Positions 57,604 through 64,000 of a DNA stretch of 64,000 nucleotides are shown here, in pieces (the stretch's first letter is position 1; the number at the start of each line of letters is the position of its first letter). The position numbers and the translations under genes were made by a program. Location of the stretch: assembly GCF_963678635.1 (NCBI RefSeq), contig NC_087065.1, forward strand, positions 22,773,254-22,837,253. Reading direction: 5' to 3'. The notes below the pieces were generated by a model, which was given only the letters and a program-made list of their open reading frames with translations, searched no databases and was not told where the DNA came from. Source of the stretch: Symsagittifera roscoffensis (lineage: Eukaryota; Xenacoelomorpha; Acoela; Convolutidae).

Positions 57604-58239
57604 GAGTAGTAGAAGAATTAGGAGAGGTGTGTGTGTGTGTGAACACCCCCAATTTTGAAATTGGGGAATAGAACATCCGGTCTTCAAGCTATGTATTAAG
57701 ATAGGGAATAGATTTCCTATATATTAGGAAAGGGAATAGGTTTTCTAATGTATTAAGATAGGGATTGATAGGGTTTCAATGTGATGGTAAGATGGTAAGT
57801 TTCATAAATTTTTTTGCACCCAATCTAACCATGTCTTAAGATTGTGTAAAGATGTCTCTATATAAAAGTAACGGACCTCAATGTATTAAGATCAGCTATG
57901 CTATGTATTGAGATACGAGGTTTGAGATGGTAAGATGGTAAGTTTCAAAAAAATTTTGGCGCCTGAAATTTTTGGGGCTCTATTTTGCCGATAGATGCGT
58001 TTCTTAGCTAACTCGATTTAGATGTTTTGAATAGTGTTTTATTTGTTTGAAAACTATCTAAAGCTACACTGAAACCGAACGAAACTTCCAGAAAAAATAT
58101 CAGCATTTTGAGACTAAAAGTTAAGATCAAAAGATCAAGTATATAAATCATTGCTTCTTATACTCATTTTAACACAAGCTTACAGTTAATTAACCAATAC
58201 TGAATTGGATGCAGCTACACTATCATTTTTTACTAGCTC

Positions 58240-60955
58240 AAAGCTTTCTCTGAACTTGTCTTTTCGGCTTAAAGTAACTCAATCCCTCCATCGTTTTCTC
58301 GTATGTAGCAACCTTTTGATTATTGGTTCTAAGTCCTCTGTTTTATGAAGTCAAGTCGATTGCTTCGTCGAGTAATTTTCTGTGTTTTCCCATAGAGCCA
58401 TCGCCGGATTCATCGAAAACTCTTTTGTTCAATCCTCTGCTGTTAAATTTTATCTTGTCTGATTTGTTGTCATAGCAAAATAATTTTTTCTACATGTACA
58501 TACTATCTCCGTACAGGTAAATTTTTCTTCAGACAGTCCAGGCCTGCGTTTGTTTTGTTTTTTTTTTGTAAACGCTACAACATGTTCGTTTGTTTTTGAA
58601 CCTCTGCAGTGTTTTTTCTCTAAGCTTTTCCCAGTCATCTTTTTTCTCCGAACGAATGCAATCATCCATTTTTTCCTCAACAAGAGCTAAATAAAGCGCA
58701 TGCGTGGCCATTTGCAATTCCCCAAACTTAATAACATCGAAAAAAATTTGTAGTAACACTCAAGCGTTCTCAGATTAGCATACTGCAGAATGAAAAATTC
58801 AACAATTATGGGTACCCTGTGCTCAATTGTTCACTTTTGTAATATCATACAAATCTTTCTGAACAGAGTTCAACCATTTGAAGAGTGGTTCAATAATTGC
58901 TTTGGGTGTTTTCTCATCATTCAAATACTTTGTGATCGTATGTCTCAATCTATCCATTATCTGGTAACAGTAGGATAAATTACCTGAAAATTTCATAGTC
59001 ACTGCAACAACTCGTTTCCTTCCCTTCTAGCGTCAACAACTGACTCAACAAAGTGATTGAGAACTTTTCAAGAGGAGTACTGTACAAAGCGGTAAGCTTT
59101 TGTACATTGGAAACCAAGTTCCTTATAGAAGTTTGTAGATTTCAGTAAGGATGGAACCATTTTCTAGTTCGAAAATAGATATTAGCATTCACTGGGGATG
59201 CTTAGGAAGATCATTTTCAATTGCATAAATTTGCATACTTTCCGCGATACCATTTCTTTCATTTTCAGTGTTTTTGAAAATTGGAGGAAAATTAGCAAAA
59301 TTTGCTTTTAGTCTATCTGGAACCCCTAAGTCACACTGAATATATCCATGAAGAGATCCATCTCTTCTTTTTTATAGTAAAGAGTCAGCAGAGAGAAGTC
59401 TTTTGAAGGAAAGTTGGATCGAATGTGATTCTTAATGTTTTTGTTCGTTTTGAAGTTTTGCCTCCACTCACATTTCCAAGTCTTTTCGATTTTGTATCCT
59501 TTTTCGCGAATATATTTCCGTCTCAAATCATCCATCTCTCGTCTTTTGTTTTCTCTCTCAACATTCTCATCACTCAACGATGGACAAGTTTCCTAGCAGG
59601 GACAGAAATGGTAATAGCATTCCATAGCTTGAAACACTGTTTTGCAGTGATTGCAATATCCATCTACATTGAAAAAGTCATTTTTTTTTTTAATTTCCAG
59701 ATGTGTGGAAGCTCTGAATTCTGCATTTTTGTCTCGTTTCTTGGTAAAAACACATGGCCATGTTCTCAAAATAGCGAGATCGGTTATGTCTAGCCTCGAA
59801 ATTTTGCATATCGGAATCATCTCCCATCTTGTGTACAACCCTGTTGGCATATCTTGACACATTGAATAGGGACAGAGCTGGATCGCATGAATTTCAACGA
59901 TTGCTTTGCAGATATTTGATGAATTCCTGATAAAGGTTTTGTCCACAACAGTTTTTTGCTTGAACACAATTGATGGTCCACCTGTGATGACCTCTCTTAT
60001 TTTCTCGCACAAATCTTTATCACTTTTGCAAAATGTGCAGGATTTTTCATTAGTTGATATGTTCAGACAAATATTTGCCAGATTTGGAAGAGTGCATCCA
60101 AGTTGTAACATATCAATTTCTTTCTGATGAAAAAATTGAACCATTTTTTGCATTGCTACAAGGGTTGGAACAACAACTTTGTTGTTGAACAATGCAAAAA
60201 AAAAAACTTTAAAAGTAGTCATTCCATGTTTCTGCCAAATCTCCTGTAAAAATATGTATTTATCCCATTCAGATGCTGATACTGTCTCGAATTGAAGTTT
60301 CTTCTAAGCTTATCGCTCATCAATTCAACTTGATTTTAGTTCTGATAATCCTGGAAGTCTTTATCAAGGGGATTTTGGTTTCTCTGAAAAAGGCTTCGTA
60401 TAGAGGTAAATTCATCATTCTCGAGCATGTCAGCACTGTCAAACTGTCAAACCACTCCTGAGGGAAAAATATTTTTGGCTCAATTGTTTTGTAGGCTTTA
60501 AAAAAGAAGTCTAAAGATGTTGCTCCACCCAAAAATTCCATGTTATCGAGAAACTTTATTTTTCCAAAATTGAAGGATTTCAAATTGTTAGCTTTTTTGA
60601 TAACCATTACTTCAGCTTCTTTATCATTGATTAAGTAGGGAATGAGAGAGCTCTTGATAAAATTTAGATCAAATCTTCCACTGTTAAACCCAAAAACAGG
60701 TAACGTGTTAAGATACCTCTCCAGATTTTGCTTCAAACCTTTCAGCTAATTTTTCTGCCTTCTCAAAAACTTGGTTGACATATAACTATCCTCTATATCC
60801 TCTATACATTCGTCTTCATACTCAAAGTTTCCGGTTGGATGTTTTCGACATCTTTCATTCAATTCCTGGAAAAGTTTGAACATCCGCTCATTTACTACTC
60901 TTTCAACCTCTTGAAATTTATTTCTCAATTCGAGCTTACTTTTCTCAGCCAAACT
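58240..60955 (-). pseudogene. Family B DNA polymerase pseudogene, unit 2
   Basis: Copy of the polymerase relic at 44,385-47,100. Here the exonuclease-region frame is longer (60,320-60,736, passing the stop that ends the unit 1 frame) and the frame holding the motif C position is open at 58,529-58,759. The palm frame is 59,593-60,222. Motif A (EIHAIQLCPYSM) and motif C (LQMATHALYLAL) carry the same replacements as unit 1. The in-frame TAG after the leader (60,746) is also shared. Confidence 0.8.
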
Positions 60956-63900
60956 TTCAAGATTGATTACAAAATCGATAATAAGTTTTGCAGATCCTTG
61001 TTATAAAAAAAATTGGTTTATATATCAGGTTCGGGGATATTGATAGAGAAACTGAAACGTGTGTTACAGTCCAAGTTGTTGTTTAGGTAGTTTTCAATTG
61101 ACTCAATAAAGAAAATAGCTAGGTTGTTGAACAATTTGTTATGTTTCGAAACTGAGTTATTGAAATCTTCCAACTTTTCAAATAACATTTCTCAAAGTGT
61201 AAATACGTCCCTGGATAAATGTGTCAAACTCGATCTTTGCAAATCATAAGATGTCTGTTGAAAATGTCCGGCCTGTTAAAAAAGCCATCACAGCTAGGGC
61301 ATCAAAAATACTTGGAAAAACACTCTATATCTTTTGTATGAACAATTTGAATGTTAAATTATAAAAATTCGACTGTTTTGTCAAACCTTCCGATACTTCG
61401 ACGAGCCAAATATCTCACGTAAGACATTGAAAGAGTAGTAAATGAGCGGATGTCGAAAACTTTCAGGAGTTGAATGAAAAATGTCAGAAACAAGCAATTG
61501 AAAACTTTGAGTATAAAACGAATGTATAGAGTATACAGAGGAAACTGATATGTCAACCCAGTTTTTGAGAAGGCAGAAAAATTAGCTGATTGATTTTAAA
61601 AAATCTGGAGATTTTTTTGAGCAAAAAATTTAAATGATTTAACAATTTATGAATCCATGTTTCTAATCGAAATTTCATTTTTATTTTTTTTTCGAGAAAA
61701 AAATGTTTGTTTTTCATAATTAAATTGTAGTCGCAAGAGAAACTTAAAAAATATCCAAAAATTTTTCTGAAGTTTACCGTATTAAAAATTGTTTTTCGGT
61801 TGTTCAAGCGAAAAGAGATTTTTCAAAATAAAATTGTATTTGCGAGTAAAATTTGAAAAACTTTCAAAAAAATTCTGAAATTTACCATACCGATAATTTG
61901 TTTAAAAAGATTGCCTTTTAAAACCTCAATTCTTGAGACAAAGCTAAGAAACGAATGTGCCGGCAAAATCGGTTTCCAAAAAATTAGGTGAAACTCAAAC
62001 CTTGTATCTTAATATATGGCAAAACTGATCTTAGTACATTGAATGCCTGTTTCTATTGCATAGAAAAATCTACACACTATCTTAAAACATGGTAAGATTG
62101 GGCGCCGAGAATTTTTCTGAAATCTACCATTTTACCATCACGCTGAATTTTTACCATTCCAGATGTTAATACATTAAGAAACCTATTCCATATCATAAAA
62201 CATAAGAAATCTAATCTCTAACTTATTACATAGCTTTCAGAGCGGATGTTCTATTCCCTATCTTAAAACATAGAAGTCTGCACCCACGCCCACTTCTCAT
62301 TGCTCTTTTATTACTAGCTACATTAAAAAGTTCTATGAGAACATAGTAATAATAGGAAACAATATTTTTAATGAGAAATGGTAACCTGAAAAAATCTAGA
62401 AATCTGTACAAAGTTCTAGTAATTTGATAAATTTTGATAATGAATTGTTCTAGTAAATAGTATGAAACAATTTCAACGCAGTTTTTAGTTGTTAATTTAT
62501 ACTTATGCCTAAGGGTTCTGATTGATGATAAGGCCAATTCGACCGATAATCAGATTAAAATTATCCGAAAATTCTCATTGAAAATCGGTCCAAAGTTCTT
62601 CAGTGAAATGGTGGCTTGCTCACGGGAGTTTGTTGTTCTAAGGTTGCTGTAAAGTTACATAATATGAGTTAATAAGTGGATACATATTTGTTAAAAGATG
62701 GTAACAAAGTAAAAGGTGGATAATTATAAATTATCGAGTAATTGATTCGTTTTGCCTAGCTATCATTTTATAAACTTTCTAAGTTATTGTCTTTGATTGA
62801 GTTCTTGCAGCAGTGAGTTTTCAAGCAGACAAGGGGTAACTTATGCGTCAAAATTATTGACTTTTTACTGTTTTTGATTATTGACGATAAAAAAATATAA
62901 AAATTGGATAATTCTGCTGTATCTTGATCATTTTCAGATAATAAAACACCTAAATTTGCACTGCAAATTGAGTTCAAAATTAGAATTCAGGTTAAAGCAA
63001 AAACATATGGTCAACTGGATCAGAAATTTCATTTCTGAAGAATCTTAGCAGATGGGTTTTTTGGCGAAACTTTGCATCGGAAAAATGAAAGATTTTTGAA
63101 ATGATACAATTTTAAACATAAAATACAATTTTGGAGAAAATTTTCGTCCAAAATGGATTCAATTGGAAGACGGCAGATCAGGCAAAAACCAAAAAAGGCC
63201 TAAGTTGAAGTTTTTGACACAGTAAAATTGAAATTTAATTTACTTTTACAGATTTTGAGATCAATTCGATTCAACTCAAAATATAGTTTCTCAATTCTTT
63301 AGATTTTTACTATCTGAAACTTACCATCCAAAAAGTTTTTTTTTTCGTTTCTTCAAAATAAAAATGCTTTTCAAGGTTAAAAAAATTTGCAAGTAAATTT
63401 TAAAAAAATTTCATAAATAATTCTGAAGCTTACCTTACCGAAGTTTTGTAAGAAAAGATAGCCCTCATTTCTTAAGACTTAGCCAAAAAACGCATGTGTC
63501 GGAAAAATTGAGCTCCGGAAAATTCGGACGATACGATTTTGTTGAAACTTACCATAATATCATCGCAAACCTCGTATCTTAATTCATGGCAAAACTGATC
63601 TTAATACATTAAATGTCTATTACTATTATATAGAGAAATCTACCCACTATCTTAAAACATTGTAACATTAGACGCCACAAAAGTTTTCTGAAATTTACCA
63701 TCTTACCACCATACTGAAACCTTACCATACCCTAAATTAATACTTTATAAAAAATGATTCCATATCTTGCAGCTAACACATAGCTTGCAGACCGGATGTT
63801 CTTATTTCTATTTTAAAACATGAAAGTCTGCACCCACCCCCACCTCTCATCGCTCTTCTACTAATAGCTACATTAAAAAATTCTATGAGATCATAGTAAT

Positions 63901-64000
63901 AATAGGAAACAAAATTTTTCATGAGAAATTATAACCTGAAAAAATCTAGAAATCGGTACCTTTCAGTAATTTGATAAATTTTGATAAAGAATTTTTCTAG

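Larger units (their letters stand above)
55909..64000 (+). repeat. Macrosatellite unit 2 (partial, runs off window)
   Basis: Second copy of the 13.87 kb unit: accessory block 55,909-57,600, inverted repeats at about 57,649-58,070 and 61,900-62,280, polymerase between them, then the start of another 1.52 kb array (marker at about 62,292 and 63,843). It still matches unit 1 at the end of the window. Confidence 0.9.

Overview
The window is eukaryotic and metazoan-like. It is AT-rich, has short GT...AG introns with T-rich acceptors, no operons, few long ORFs, and most of its length is repeats and decayed mobile elements. The elements suggest an invertebrate. I cannot name the phylum from the sequence alone. 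A 200-base run of N (30,125-30,324) marks it as a scaffold from an assembly. I saw no tRNA, rRNA or CRISPR array.

Layout. 1-7.6 kb is gene-poor, with pieces of one interspersed repeat and short degenerate tandem repeats. 7,627-8,496 (minus) holds the one clear intact gene, a membrane-anchored SGNH/GDSL-type hydrolase-like protein. 8.63-14.28 kb is a three-unit GC-rich satellite whose short monomer (core GGCGCGACTTAAG) reverses orientation at near-perfect palindromic switch points, giving three large foldback structures. 14.3-19.6 kb is gene-poor. 20.06-26.3 kb holds six complete or partial copies of a ~0.54 kb non-coding element with the structure of Helentron-derived elements (HINEs), one nested inside another. 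Most of them sit within a 3.1-3.3 kb tandem duplication (21,320-27,676), and a small two-exon candidate gene reads across the junction of that duplication. 28.65-28.86 kb is an inverted-repeat, MITE-like element.

30.3-38.9 kb contains a 3.7 kb segment present twice in direct orientation. Each copy carries a broken reverse transcriptase on the minus strand. The first copy begins exactly at the assembly gap, so a false (haplotypic) duplication is possible. 34.0-34.4 kb and 39.8-42.0 kb hold small, more GC-rich candidate coding fragments that I cannot identify.

42.04-64.0 kb is a macrosatellite with a period of ~13.87 kb, seen as one full unit and the start of a second. Each unit contains: a plus-strand block with decayed ORFs, short introns and a SET-like ORF; a decayed minus-strand family B (protein-primed type) DNA polymerase enclosed by ~0.4 kb inverted repeats; and, downstream, a tandem array of ~1.52 kb units built from the outer inverted-repeat region. 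The polymerase catalytic motifs A and C are already altered in the same way in both copies, so it was probably inactive before the unit was amplified. It looks like a relic of a virus-like (Polinton/adintovirus-like) element that became satellite DNA, although no integrase is visible.
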